A DNA stretch of 64,000 bases from Pempheris klunzingeri (Eukaryota; Chordata; Actinopteri; Acropomatiformes; Pempheridae), in contig NC_092031.1 in the NCBI RefSeq assembly GCF_042242105.1, positions 17,719,662 to 17,783,661 on the forward strand. The letters are read 5' to 3'. The stretch's first letter is position 1; the number at the start of each line of letters is the position of its first letter. A program made the position numbers and the translations under genes. Of the stretch, positions 36,706 through 48,000 are shown in pieces. The notes under the pieces are model-generated. The model was not told the DNA's origin. It did not search any database and worked only from the letters and a program-made list of their open reading frames with translations.

Positions 36706-37676
36706 CACCTTATCAATGAAAGCACAATACTCACTCTCCTTTTAGCTCTGTTTTGGTCTCCAGCCCTCCTTGGGGAAATATCTGGCTCTTTAGCTGCTCC
36801 ATGCCAACTGTGCCTGTGTGCTGTGCACAGTGAGTTCATTAGAGATGCTAAAAACAGCCCTGATAAACAGCTGGCTGAAAATTCACTGTGAGCGACTTTC
36901 TCACCTTCCACACAGTCACTGGATCTGTTGAGGCTAGAAACATTTTTATGTGTAGCAGCTTTAAAAGTTTCTCTTCTTTGTCTTTGCAGTCTGGAATTGG
37001 ATTTGTGATGCTGCAGGTATGAAAAAACCATTTACAATCACATCATCTCTTTTCCTCGTTATAATCTCTTTGCAGATTTTACAGTCTGTAATCATTCTTG
37101 GTCTGTAACTCCACAGAGGAAGTGACTCTGGACTCAGACTCCGCCAACCCTGACCTGCTCCTCTCCAGCGATGAAAAGCGCATGCGGTGCGGCCTGCAGC
37201 GCCAGGAAGTCCCACGGTGCCAGAAACGCTTCAACGGCTGGTGGTGCGCCGCGGGCCGGGAGAGCTACGCCTCCGGGCGCCACTACTGGGAGGTGGAGGT
37301 GGGTGAGCGGGACTGGCGGCTGGGCGTGGCCAAGGCGTCTGCGGCGAGGCAGGGCTTCCGCTCATTCAACACAGACACAGGCTACCTGACCCTCCGTCTG
37401 GAGAGGGGCACAGATCTGAAAGCCCTGACGGTGCCCGCCACCCCGCTGCCACAGTGCATGGTGCCCAGGAAGGTCGGGGTGTACCTGGACTATGAGCAGG
37501 GCCAGCTGTCCTTCTACGACGTGGAGAAGCGCTCCCACCTGTACACCTTCAACGAGAAGTTCACAGAGGAACTGTTCCCCGTGTTCGGGACTGTGGAGGT
37601 GGTCAAAGAGCTGGTGCTAAGGCCTGCAGACGTCAGACAGCCGTGCCTCTGCCCCGGGCCCTGCCTCTGGAACTGA
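33678..37676 (+). CDS. PRY/SPRY (B30.2) protein with an unassigned N-terminal half
   Basis: Nine coding exons: 33678-33740, 33873-33971, 34059-34166, 34425-34583, 35510-35650, 35902-35953, 36292-36318, 36990-37016, 37117-37676. They sum to 1236 nt, or 411 aa. The last exon encodes a full PRY-SPRY module: EVTLDSDSANPDLLLSSDEK, GRHYWEVEVGERDWRLGVAK, RKVGVYLDYEQGQLSFYD and a final FPVFGTVE strand. PRY-SPRY domains serve as protein-recognition modules in TRIM and butyrophilin families. No RING, B-box or signal peptide is present. Residues 1-220 are a Lys/Trp-rich region (for example HIWTSEDVWPASVC and DWKGHLFCMLEAGG) that I cannot assign. The start is the first ATG of the doublet at 33678. TRIM47 and TRIM65 lie near WBP2 in human, but this protein lacks their RING. 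Confidence 0.85.
34203..34365 (+). mobile_element. fragment of the 22628-22915 repeat family
   Basis: GATGTCTTCAAATGTCTTGT, CAGTCCAAAATCCAAAGATC and CTTCATATTTAAGAGGCTG follow the same order as the copy in unk intron 2. It lies in the PRY/SPRY gene intron before exon 34425. Confidence 0.6.
34763..35495. mobile_element. inverted-repeat DNA element (MITE-like) ending next to a splice acceptor
   Basis: The left arm starts TTAAAGGGATAGTTTGGATT and contains ATATTTTAGCCACTTGAAAA near 34910-34930. The right arm reads GGTGGCTAAAATCCTTTTTA and CCCCCGTCCACAGCAGTACA near 35411-35460. The TTTTAGCCAC core thus appears inverted about 0.5 kb apart. I recognise the left end from a common percomorph non-autonomous transposon. 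The right arm appears truncated 10-20 bp before the exon at 35510. Confidence 0.7.
36380..36430 (+). mobile_element. 5' fragment of the 22628-22915 repeat family
   Basis: GGGCTGCAGCTAGTGATTAT followed by TTTCATTGTTGACTAATCTA. Only this end is recognisable. Confidence 0.5.
36672..36704. repeat. (TG)n microsatellite
   Basis: About 16 TG units in the intron between the exons at 36292 and 36990. Confidence 0.95.
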
Positions 37677-38330
37677 ACTGCTCTACACACAGCAGTCACT
37701 CCTCAGTGCTGATCCTCAGCAACCCACAAAGTCTGTGCTGTTACTCTGGTCCATTATTTAGTGAATTTGAATCTTGTGTGCTGCTTCTGGACTAAAGGTG
37801 TGACTCTTTCTGAGTTGCCTTATGAGATCACGATGAAGAACCGCCATGATTCTGCATTACACTTTCTGTTATTTCATGGAGACATACAGTGTTTGACTAT
37901 TTGTCTTGTAAAGATGAATATTTTAAGGCTGTCGAGTCAAAACCTCCAAAAACAGCCTTGTTTCTAGCTGAACGGAAATATTTTCTTTACACTGTCCGAT
38001 ATGGAAATGTATTTTTTTCATTGCTTTTTTTTTTTTTTATTTGTTAGAGATGAAAATAAAACGTTCTAAAATGTTCTGAAGCGTAAAGGCACTGTGAAAG
38101 GACGTGTGACCAGCTACTTAGAACCTCAGTGCAGTGAGATGTTGCAGCTGATAATTACAGACTGGGTTGACATGCATGTGAAGAGTTCATTCTCACTGTT
38201 TACTTCTTTGTCTCAAGCTTCCTGCAAACATTTGTCAGGCATGAGCTTCTTTTTGCAGCTGTGTTTTTGTTAATGTGTGTAATATTATGATGGCTTTTTT
38301 CCCCAAACATCAATAAATGAACTGTAAATG
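37677..38330 (+). other. 3' UTR of the PRY/SPRY gene
   Basis: No ORF of note. Two AATAAA signals are present (38055-38060 and 38312-38317). The second gives a UTR of about 0.65 kb that ends just before the itgb4 3' UTR begins on the other strand. Confidence 0.6.
38312..38317 (+). terminator. distal polyadenylation signal of the PRY/SPRY gene
   Basis: AATAAA in AT-rich context. A proximal AATAAA lies at 38055-38060, after an A/T run. Confidence 0.5.
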
Positions 38331-38369
38331 CTCCACCTTGGCTCCAGTGGTCACACATACACATCCAGG

Positions 38370-39464
38370 TACGGTGTATTTATTTCAAATCTTTATTAAG
38401 TGCAGTAGAACATACCATAAAAAGAAACAATGCAAAAAAAAAAAAAGTAAGTGATACGTGTCGATCAAAAGTACATGAACGCTTAGATGAGTGTTTTTGG
38501 TGAAAAGTTCGTCCTCTTCTCTTCATCGGGGTTTTCGGACAAAAAAATCCTCTCAATATGTGTTTTACAAAATGTCGAGCTGAAGTACAGCAGGACCTGC
38601 TTTGAAGCAAATACAATCTTTCTGTCTTTACGTACTCTTTAAAATATAAAGATCTCACTGTTCCAATGTTCATCTACTGAAAATGCAAAAAACAGCCCTG
38701 CTTCATCGCATCTATTAGACTTTTGATAGTTTGTCTGCATTGTAAAATCATGCCCCTACTTGTCAGTAGGAAACGTGCATATAAATGAGCAACACAAGCA
38801 CCAGCGTGTGTTTGTGGAAACAGCTCCAGGTTTGGCATTAAATCTAATGTAACTCTGTATAAGTAAAAATCTTAAAAGGTATTAAATATGTTTGGAAAGA
38901 AAAAAAACTTTCTCACACTTTAATATAATACAAATCTATGAACAGAAGCCCCAAATACACCAGTTATACCACGTGGTGAAAATGAACCTCATAAAACATC
39001 CGCAGCAAACTCTCTTCTGCAAACAGGTGAGATTTTAGTGAAAAACACCTCACGAAACATCTCTTACAGACAGGTGGAGGACACAAGGAGACAAGGGGGA
39101 AAGGTCACTTTGGATTACTGAACTGCAGTCAGATTACTGCTGTGCGCTGGCCTGATTACAGCCCCGGTGTGTGTGCGTTTCCAGGCCTGAGCCGACAGAG
39201 GGAGCGCAGCCTTGGCGGATTGAAACACATCAGAAGCAGCAGTGAAAATGAAGGTACAAGTTAGAAGGAACCTCACTTATGGAGGAGAGTGGCCGCAGTT
39301 TGTAACAGACAGGACAGAGAGGCCTCCTCTCCGTCTATTTATTACACCGAATCTGTTTTTGGCAGAATCTCACACACACACACACGAAAACATACACTGT
39401 CCGTGTGTGATTCCTCATCGCGTTGGACCTTTGGGTGTTGATTTGGGCGTAGTAAAGTAAGATC
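38370..39464 (-). other. itgb4 3' UTR
   Basis: Non-coding stretch between the itgb4 stop codon (39465-39467) and its polyadenylation signals. No exon-like frame is visible. Confidence 0.6.
38379..38397 (-). terminator. paired polyadenylation signals of itgb4
   Basis: Two minus-strand AATAAA hexamers (38379-38384 and 38392-38397), about 1.1 kb past the itgb4 stop codon. Confidence 0.55.
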
Positions 39465-42400
39465 TTATGACTCATAAAACATCTTCTTTGTGACCGTGGT
39501 TTCTCCCATGACGCTCCTCTGGACCACTTCCTTGGTGAATTGCCGCGTCACCATGCCGGCGGTCTCCGTGTGCTGTGTGGTCATCATCATCCCATCTGTT
39601 AGGAAACAAGCAGCTGGGGTTGATGCATGCTGTTATCTATGCTCGTGGGAGCGCGGCTGAGAGTTCATCCGTACCTGAGAAGTAGGGGTCGTCGAGCATG
39701 GTGTGGGAGACGTTGGTTCTCGTGCTGACCTCTGTCGGCATGTGGAAAACTTCCCTCCTCGTCATTGATTGGCTGTTGTACTGAGACAAAGCGCCTGCAG
39801 GTGGCGAGGAAGGACAGAGATGCAGACGTTAGAATACTTTGCACTGGCGGATATTCTGAAAAAGTGGCGGGAAGGCCGAACAGGTTATTGGATCATGCTG
39901 AAATCTTGTGTGCAAGGTTGAATACTGATCTGATCTGAGGCAAGAAATCTACAGCAACAATTAGTGGTCAGGATGTATGAACAGTTTTACTACATGTCAT
40001 TTCTAATGATTATGGTGACCTCCTTGGATTTTTTTCACACAAGATGTAAATCTAAAGGCCTGATTTTTGATGCAAATATCCAGCCCCCAGGAGATTTCTC
40101 TGGTGCCAACATTAGGGCCAACATTTCCACATTCATGCCCTTGAGAGGATGATCACTTCCTATTTTTCTCTACTAGCTTTGCTCTAGTGCATCCCCGCTG
40201 TCACATGGTGGGGTGTAATGGACATTTCAGTTTTTAGATTTATATGGAGGGCTCTGTCGGTAGGATTCATCTTACTCCCATCCTGAGACTCGATGGTGAT
40301 GATGCCCTCCCTCTCAGGACCGAAGCCCTGCGTGGTTCGAGCCTGAACTTTAAACTTGTAGGGAACGTTCTCGGCCAGGTTTGGGACGGTCAGGCTGGTC
40401 TCTGCGCTGTCGCCGTTCACCTGGAAGGAGCGCACGTCTCCTGCGGGAGACAAAGAAGGCGCTTTCACACGGGAGACTAACGGCCTTATGGGAAATTCTC
40501 AAACCAGTCATGTAAACATATGTAAATTATTATTTCATTTAATCTTTCCTGAGAGCCTCACCTCCACCATGCAGCTGTTCGCAGGTGACCACATAGCCCA
40601 GGATGTCTCCGTTGGGTTTACGGGGCTTCTCCCAGCTGAGCTGCAGGGAATCAGGACTCAGGGCGGTGAAGACCAGGGGGCCCGGGGCACTGGGGGTGCT
40701 CAGAGTAAATGGCGAGCCTACAGAGAAAGAGGAGACTGTCAGTGAGTTCATGAAGTGAGGAGCTGTGACCCACAAAGCAACAGAATCAGTACCTGGCATG
40801 GGGCTGAGGGGACTCTTGGGGTCGACTGCAGACTCGATGGTGATGACTCCCTCTCTCTCTGGCCCCCAGCCCTCCTGGCTCTGAGCCTTCACCTTAAATA
40901 GGTAGGAGTGGTTGGGCAGCAGGTCCTGGATGATCACAGAGTTCTCTGCTGGGTTGGTCACATCAATACGTTTCACGTCACCTGCAGGAGAAGATACTGA
41001 TGTTCACCATCGGCAATAAATATGAAAATGCAGGAAACTGTATGAATGGGATTTGGCCTGTTCTTCCTCAGTGGAAGCTACAGCAGCGTGTAGTGTCAGA
41101 AGGCAGCAGACAGCCCTAGAGGGGGTTCATTTACCTCCATTGAGCAGCTGGTAGAGAACACAGTAGCCCAGGATGTCTTTCTCACAATGGGGCTCCTGCC
41201 AGCTCACTTTGAGGGCAGTGGGACCCAGAGCAGAAAACACCAGTCTGCTGGGGGTGTCTGGAACTCCAGGAGAATGTCGAGCATCTGACGGCGGACACAG
41301 AGAGACACGAGTAAGAACACTGTTGGACACAATCGTTGTAGATGCGTAGTCAAAGTGACAAAGAAGTACAGACTGAACCTGTTAATAGAAATGACATGTA
41401 CAGTACTGCACAACACTTTGGACCGTTTTCTAAATCTTTTTTTTTTTTTAATCAGTTGTTTGATTGTTATACTTCTATCCAGAATCCCTTCACTGGATGA
41501 TCTGGTGTTAAAATAATAATAATGAGAATTCTTCTCATCACAACTTTTTTGTATATATTTAGGGGCGACAGAACAACTTTGACATTATTATCACTTTCGA
41601 AAGTTGTGATGATGGACAGGTTAGCAAACGGTTGCCTCTTTGCACACTCAGCAGACAGAGAACAACATTAACATTCATTTGGAGTCCTGTTTCTGTCCAT
41701 CTGATGAGTCCAGCTCTATTCTGGTCTCCGGGGAAAACTACGTGGCTCTTCAGAACCTAACTGATCAAAAAAGAAGCATGTTTTGAAAGGCATACGGAAA
41801 TGAATAAAAATGATGATTTAAAAAGTAGAAAATCAGCTAAAAACATGACACGGTCTGAAAAATGGTTGCCAGTATAGTAAAAATAAGTCATATGTGGTGG
41901 CTGAAACACATAAAACAGCAGGTGAGACATTTAAAGAGGAAATCAGAGACACAATATGAGACAAAAACAAGGGCAGGAATGAAGAAGACCGAAGAGAGGT
42001 GCACACCCCGCAGGCACATCCAGTGCCTTCATGCTTGTGTGCCGCAGACTTACCCTGCAGCACCCTGTCCAGATTATATAGGGCTTCACTGACGTCCGTA
42101 GACTGGTTCCTGGCCCTCGAACCCTGAGACAGGCTGTAGCTGAACTGGCTCTGAGAGCTGCTCTGCATCCCAGTGTAGCCAAACCCACCTGATGGCGCAT
42201 TGAGCAGGGGGGCAGAGGAGGAGGATGAAGGGATGGTAAAGAGGAGAGGCAGAGAAAATGATGGAAGGTAGCACAGTAGGGGGTGGGGTGAAGTACAAAA
42301 AAAAAAAAAGGAGGTACAATAAAACATAAAGTTGGGATAAGGGGAGGGAGGGAGGGAGGGAGGGAGAAATGGCGATAGTCAGCATAGCTCCTGCAAAGTC

Positions 42401-45025
42401 AGTGTAACAAGCTGTGCAGCCAATAGCCCCAACCGTGCTACAGCGGTACAGCCATCGGCCTCATGCACCTGCACAGCTTACCTGCTTAGGCATCTCAAAT
42501 ATTGCAAATATAAAAATGTTGGCCAGAAAGACAAATCTAATTCCATTGACATTTACTCTGGAATGAAATGAGACCACTGCTGAGGTGCAAAGCTAACCTA
42601 GATCTGGGAACTTGCTCAGCACATCTCCCATGACGATGGAGTCCCGGATGTTTTCATCCGTGTAGCCCCTGTTCTCTGAGCGTTTCCTCATGATGACTTC
42701 TGACGTGTGCACTCCTCCGATCATGTCCTGTCTACGTGTGCTTCCTGCAAGCGGGCAGAAAGAGAAAAGATGAAGACAAACAGTTTCTTCTTCACATCTT
42801 GTCTAAATGGTGCTTGATGCAGTTACTGGCGTAATGACCTGGTCCGGACATGTAAGTCGTGGATGTTTCTGTGGTAAAGGAGCCGCTGCCGCCGCCTGCC
42901 CCTCTGTAATTTGAGCTCAGAGTGGACATAGGAGAGGATGATGCGGACATGTTGCGCGTCACTGATCCTCCCGGGAAAAGGAAGTTCTGGTCCCACTTCC
43001 CGTTCATCACGTAATCTGTGAAACACCACAGCAGGAGGCAGAGTTATCAACAGACAGAACGTGGAAAATGCAGCGGTTAGCATTCAAGCATTCGGACATT
43101 TGATTGGAACAACGCGGTGCCGCTGATGTCAAGCACCCCAAACCAGCCAGTCTACAGAGGAAGCAGCAGCAGTTCAGACCTGTAGCTCCAGTCCTGCCTG
43201 CACCACCTGCAGGCCACAGAGCAGCAGTTTAGACGGACACAAGTGTGCCATCTTCAGGCAAGGACAGTAATCCCTTGTTAATTGAGCCATCTGCAGGCAA
43301 TTAGTGTTACATGCATTTTTTTTCTTTTTTGTTGTCTTGATGACTTGTTTCTCCAGATAATTTAACCTTACACTAACTGCTCTTAGATGTTTAGAAAGGT
43401 AAACCCATTTAAACTCATTCACAGATCTTAAAGACTATTAGGTGTTAGTCACAAGTTAAATCTGTTTTTGGTTGATTACTGAAAATCATTTTTATTGGTT
43501 TTATTTTATTTTATTTTATAAATTTGTTGAGACATTTTAGCAGAGTCATTTGGATCAGTAGTCTGGGAACTTTGAATATGTTTTGTCTCAATTATTCCAG
43601 TGGACGTGGAGATATTTCACTAGTAGTTTCGCATTTCACCGAAAAACCAAAAAAAACCTCATGATGGCACTAAAGGAAAAGTCAGGGGATGAATTTAGTC
43701 ATGAGGATTCAGACCAGGACATTAAGTTTAGATTTGTATGGCAGTCCATAAAGTAGTTATAGATTTTTCAGTGTGCACAAAAGCTGCAGGTCTACACTGC
43801 CAGCCCTGGAGCCACGTTTCTAGTGTGGCTAGAAATACAGATATAACACTAATTTCCTGCAAGTAACCCAATTGATAAAATGGCCGTAGTTTGAGCTTTC
43901 TCTTCCTGCAGGTGGCGACAGCGACATGTCATCATCTACAGATCTAAACCATCGCTGCTATCAGTTAGCCATGTGGAAAAACTGCTTTGTGGAGAATTTA
44001 CCACCTGCTAGATGTGAATATGCTAGTTTTTACAAACCAGTTTCACAAGGTGCTTTCCATTTTTTTTAAAAAAAAGGCACATCAGGAGATTAAAAACAGC
44101 TGCAAGAAAAAAAAAACAACAAACAGCTCTAAGGAAAGGTGTCATCATTGAAACTGCCCTGCAGAGATGAGACCGAATTCAATAAAGAAGCCATTATTTC
44201 CCTTTACACACACCCAACAGGCTGCCTCCAGATCACTGCCCCCCCTCCCCCTCCCAGAGGGACGGAGAGAGGATGATCATCAACTGGAGGTGGGGCAGTT
44301 GATGCCAGTGCTCCTCTCCGGGCAGGTGGCGGGAGGAAAGATGGGATAGGTGCCAACCAGAGGCGAGGGGACAACAACTGCAGCCCGAAACTGAATGATT
44401 GACCAGATGTTGATATTTCTGACAGGATCGAATCACGGAGGCAGAGAGAGAAACGCTGGTTGCCTTGCCGGGCACCTGACTGGCCGTGCACAATAGCTGG
44501 CATGCTAGCTGCCTGTCTGCCTATCTGTGGGTCTGATGGAGTGGTCTTCACCTGGCAGGGGTGTTTGGGTGTAGCTGAGGTGGGGGGCCTCATCTGAGCT
44601 CGTCTCTGTGTCTGTGCTGAGCCGACAGGGGATGACATCCACGCGCTTTTTCCATGACACCTTACGGAGATCCAGGTTGGACCCAACCAACTTGACATAT
44701 TTCCAGCCTTGTAGTATTTGGGGGTCATGGGGGAGAAGCAAGCAGGCGGAGGATAGATTTGTAGCAAAGAAGTATCAGAGGTTGGTTTTTACTATACATT
44801 ACTGTAAAGCTATTAAACACATACATGGGATTACATATATATGTTTATGTCACAGGTGTCTTGGAGGCAAGGAGCAACATCAGCATTATCTTCCAGAGGA
44901 GAACACAAACACGGCTGCAGACAGCAGGAGAGCGAGAGTAGATCTAATGAGGGTAGGCCTTGCGGTTTGTGATTGTAAAGCACTTCTATTGCACATATCT
45001 GGGGACGCATTGGAAGCAGATTTTG

Positions 45026-45076
<51 letters not shown>

Positions 45077-48000
45077 GCTGGGGTGTTGCCTGCAGGAAAA
45101 TGCCCACCAAATGGAAGTGATAAAAAATGGCAGAGCCATGAGAATGAAATGAGGAAGAATATTCTAGTCACACAGAAAAACTGAAAAATGAGAATAAGCG
45201 GGAAAAAATGAGAAGAGGCCTTCTCACTCTGAGGTTTTCAGGTGGAGTCTCACGAGTTGGTTGATTTTCCTTCTGACTAACGTTTCAGTGTTGTCTATTC
45301 TCTCTCTTTCTGACAGGGCAATAACGCCAGAGCTCAGATTGCATAAACACTCAGCTTAAACACTTGGGAGCACTGTGAATGCAGAGTGAGTTAAGTAAAT
45401 CCATATTACTCGTGACAGCTCACACTGTGGAAGTCTGGCAGTGACGAGCATCTTTCCAGAGCCAAAAATGCATCAGAATAGAGCACAAGCACAATGAGTT
45501 TCTGCTGTAAGTAGCTTGTGGTTGTGGCTCTGGGTACCCACCATCACCAGAGACGCTGGGTGTCTTGGAGCCTGCGGGGGACTTCAGCACCTCATTGCTG
45601 TACATCAAGTAGCTGTCATACTCATCTCCTGCCTCTGCATCCACAATGGGGATGTCCGGAATGATGGGAACTGGGGACCGAAAGAACGGGAAATAAATCT
45701 CTTTTCAAGGGAAATACAGATTGACCGGAAGTGTTCTTGAGGTGTGTTTTCCTCGGACTTACTGGACAGAGGTCTGGCAGGCTGTGATGCCAGGTTGATG
45801 GAGGCATCTCTGAAGGGGCCCCAGCCCACGCTGTTCTTGGCGCGGACCTTGTACTGGTAGGTCTGGCCGTTCTGGAGGTTCTCGATCAACAGCATTCGCT
45901 TCTTGGGGTTGTCGATCTTGACTTTCTTGGCGGCGCCCACCGGCTCTGTTAGAAGACAGTAAGAGGAAATGATAGCAACATATTACATGATGCCAGCGTT
46001 TGTACAGCGTTTCCTTTTTTTAGGAGGGACTCGGTCTCTTACTCAGTTCGTCATCGATGGGCGTGTAGATGACCTCATACGCTGTAATGTTGCCATTGGT
46101 CTCTGCAGGCTCTCCCCAGCTGACCTGAGTGACCGTCGGACTGATGACGTTAAAGGCCAGGCGTCCAGGTTCTCCGGGCACTGGAGACAGAACAGAGCAG
46201 GAAGCGTCAGCTTACTTCCAACCGATGTGGTTACTGAGTAGAGATTCACTCATCACTGAATTAAAACAGGTTGCACCATTCAAACTACTTCTTTTTATCC
46301 TACATGAACAGCTGCTAACTGAATTCTCAGTAATTACCATCCTCCAGTGTCTGACAGGCAACCATGTCTGTATCGTAGCCATCTCCTATTGAATTGTAGG
46401 CGCACACACGCATCTCATAGTCACAGTAGGGGTACAGGTTGGTCAACTCAGCTTGAGGAGCCGTCACATCTAAGACCTGGGCGTCTTTCTCTGCGTCGCC
46501 ATAGATCCAATACTTAACCTAAAACGCACAGTAAAACAAAAGAAACAGCGTTTGAGAAATACAGTTTCTCCTGTAAATGACTGGTTGGTTACTGACTCAA
46601 GGTGAAGCCTCTCAGCAGGTAGCTCTGATGTACCTTGTACCCCATGGGGTTACCAGGAGGTGGGTCCCAGTTGAGGTGGATGTTTCTGGGTCCTGTTGCT
46701 TTGGCGTTAAGGTTTGCTGGGGAGGGAAGGTGCCCACCAGGGGAGGTGGCTTTCTGGTTTATGTAGCCCTTCTGCTGCATCTGGGCAATTTCTGGAGATT
46801 TGGGGACAGCAGGAAGTAGAGGTTAGAGGATGAGACAAACATTTACCAGATACAGTACCACTGTTTTAGAATGAAACTCCAGAAACTCCACACAAATGCT
46901 ATTTTATGTTATCTTTAGTTCCATGTGTTTGTGACCAGTGACTGCTTCCCCTTTGTATCTTACCTCCTTCAGTGACATTGATGAGGGTGGTCTTCCTCTC
47001 TCCCACAGACGCGTTGCTACTTGGGTCAAACAGCTCCAGTTGGATGGTCTCATTTTTGATTGGGCCAGGATGAGCCCTCGGGTCGATCACAATGTTCTTC
47101 TCCGTCTCTCCAGGAGCAAACTTCAGTGGGCCGGACAGCTCAAAGCGCTGGGCCTTCTTGGTACGCCATTTCACTGTGGCAGTACTGTCCTGGTTGCGAG
47201 TGCGGACCACAGGGACGGTGTACGTTGGGTCAGACGTGGTGAAGTTTTGGGTGCCCTTTTTGAACATCATCACACTGGGCTCTGTATGAACAAGATAATG
47301 TGGAGGAAGAGAAGGAACTTGAACAATAAGTGCTTTGGCTTGGAGTTACAGGCAGACATTCCGATAAGTAAAGCCTCTTGCATCCTTTCACCTGGTTGGT
47401 CGGTGATGGTGACGGTCGTTCTCGGGTAGCGTCCCAGCTTGGCGCCCTGCCGTGGGTTACTGAGGTCCATGACAAACTGCTTGACCTGCTTATCCTCCAG
47501 GAGGCCATCTTTCTCACCCAGCTCCAGCAGACGTACAGGCACTGTTTTCTGGGTCTCACCAGCAACATAGGACAGGTCTCCTTCAACGTTCACATAGTCC
47601 TGAAATAGACATAAAGACAGGTTAGGAATGCAGACGTTCTTTAGACTTATATTGCACATACAAGTCATGACAAACCTCCCTGAGGAGGTCACTGCCAAAC
47701 ACCTGTCCATCTTCATACTGTGGTACATTTTTCAATCTTAGGTAAGAACCCCAAATGTTTTTGTAGTCTCATGTCGGGGTGTCGCCAACTAAGAATTTCC
47801 ATAGTTGAATCTAGATGGATTATGTTTTTTTTTTTCCTCCTAATCCATATTCATATTGGCTTTCATTCTTCCACTGAAACACCCAATGAAACGTTTCCAG
47901 AAATCACTCATTAGCCTATTCTGGATGCATTGAAAAAAAGAGTCGTTGGGTCACGCAGTGATGCCTAAAGCGTGTGTAGGTGTGTAGGTCCATAATGAAC

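Noticed and set aside
40244-41090. Plus-strand open frames opposite the itgb4 FNIII exons
   Set aside because: Antisense shadows of GC-rich coding exons; they contain no domain and do not splice.
44204-44767. 187-residue minus-strand open frame
   Set aside because: It overlaps the itgb4 exon 44552-44707 in a different frame; the itgb4 frame ([18 protein letters not shown]) is the coherent one.
44608-45139. Open frames with repeated ACLP or GRQA
   Set aside because: Translation of the (TGCC)n tetranucleotide repeat at 45025-45076 in an intron.
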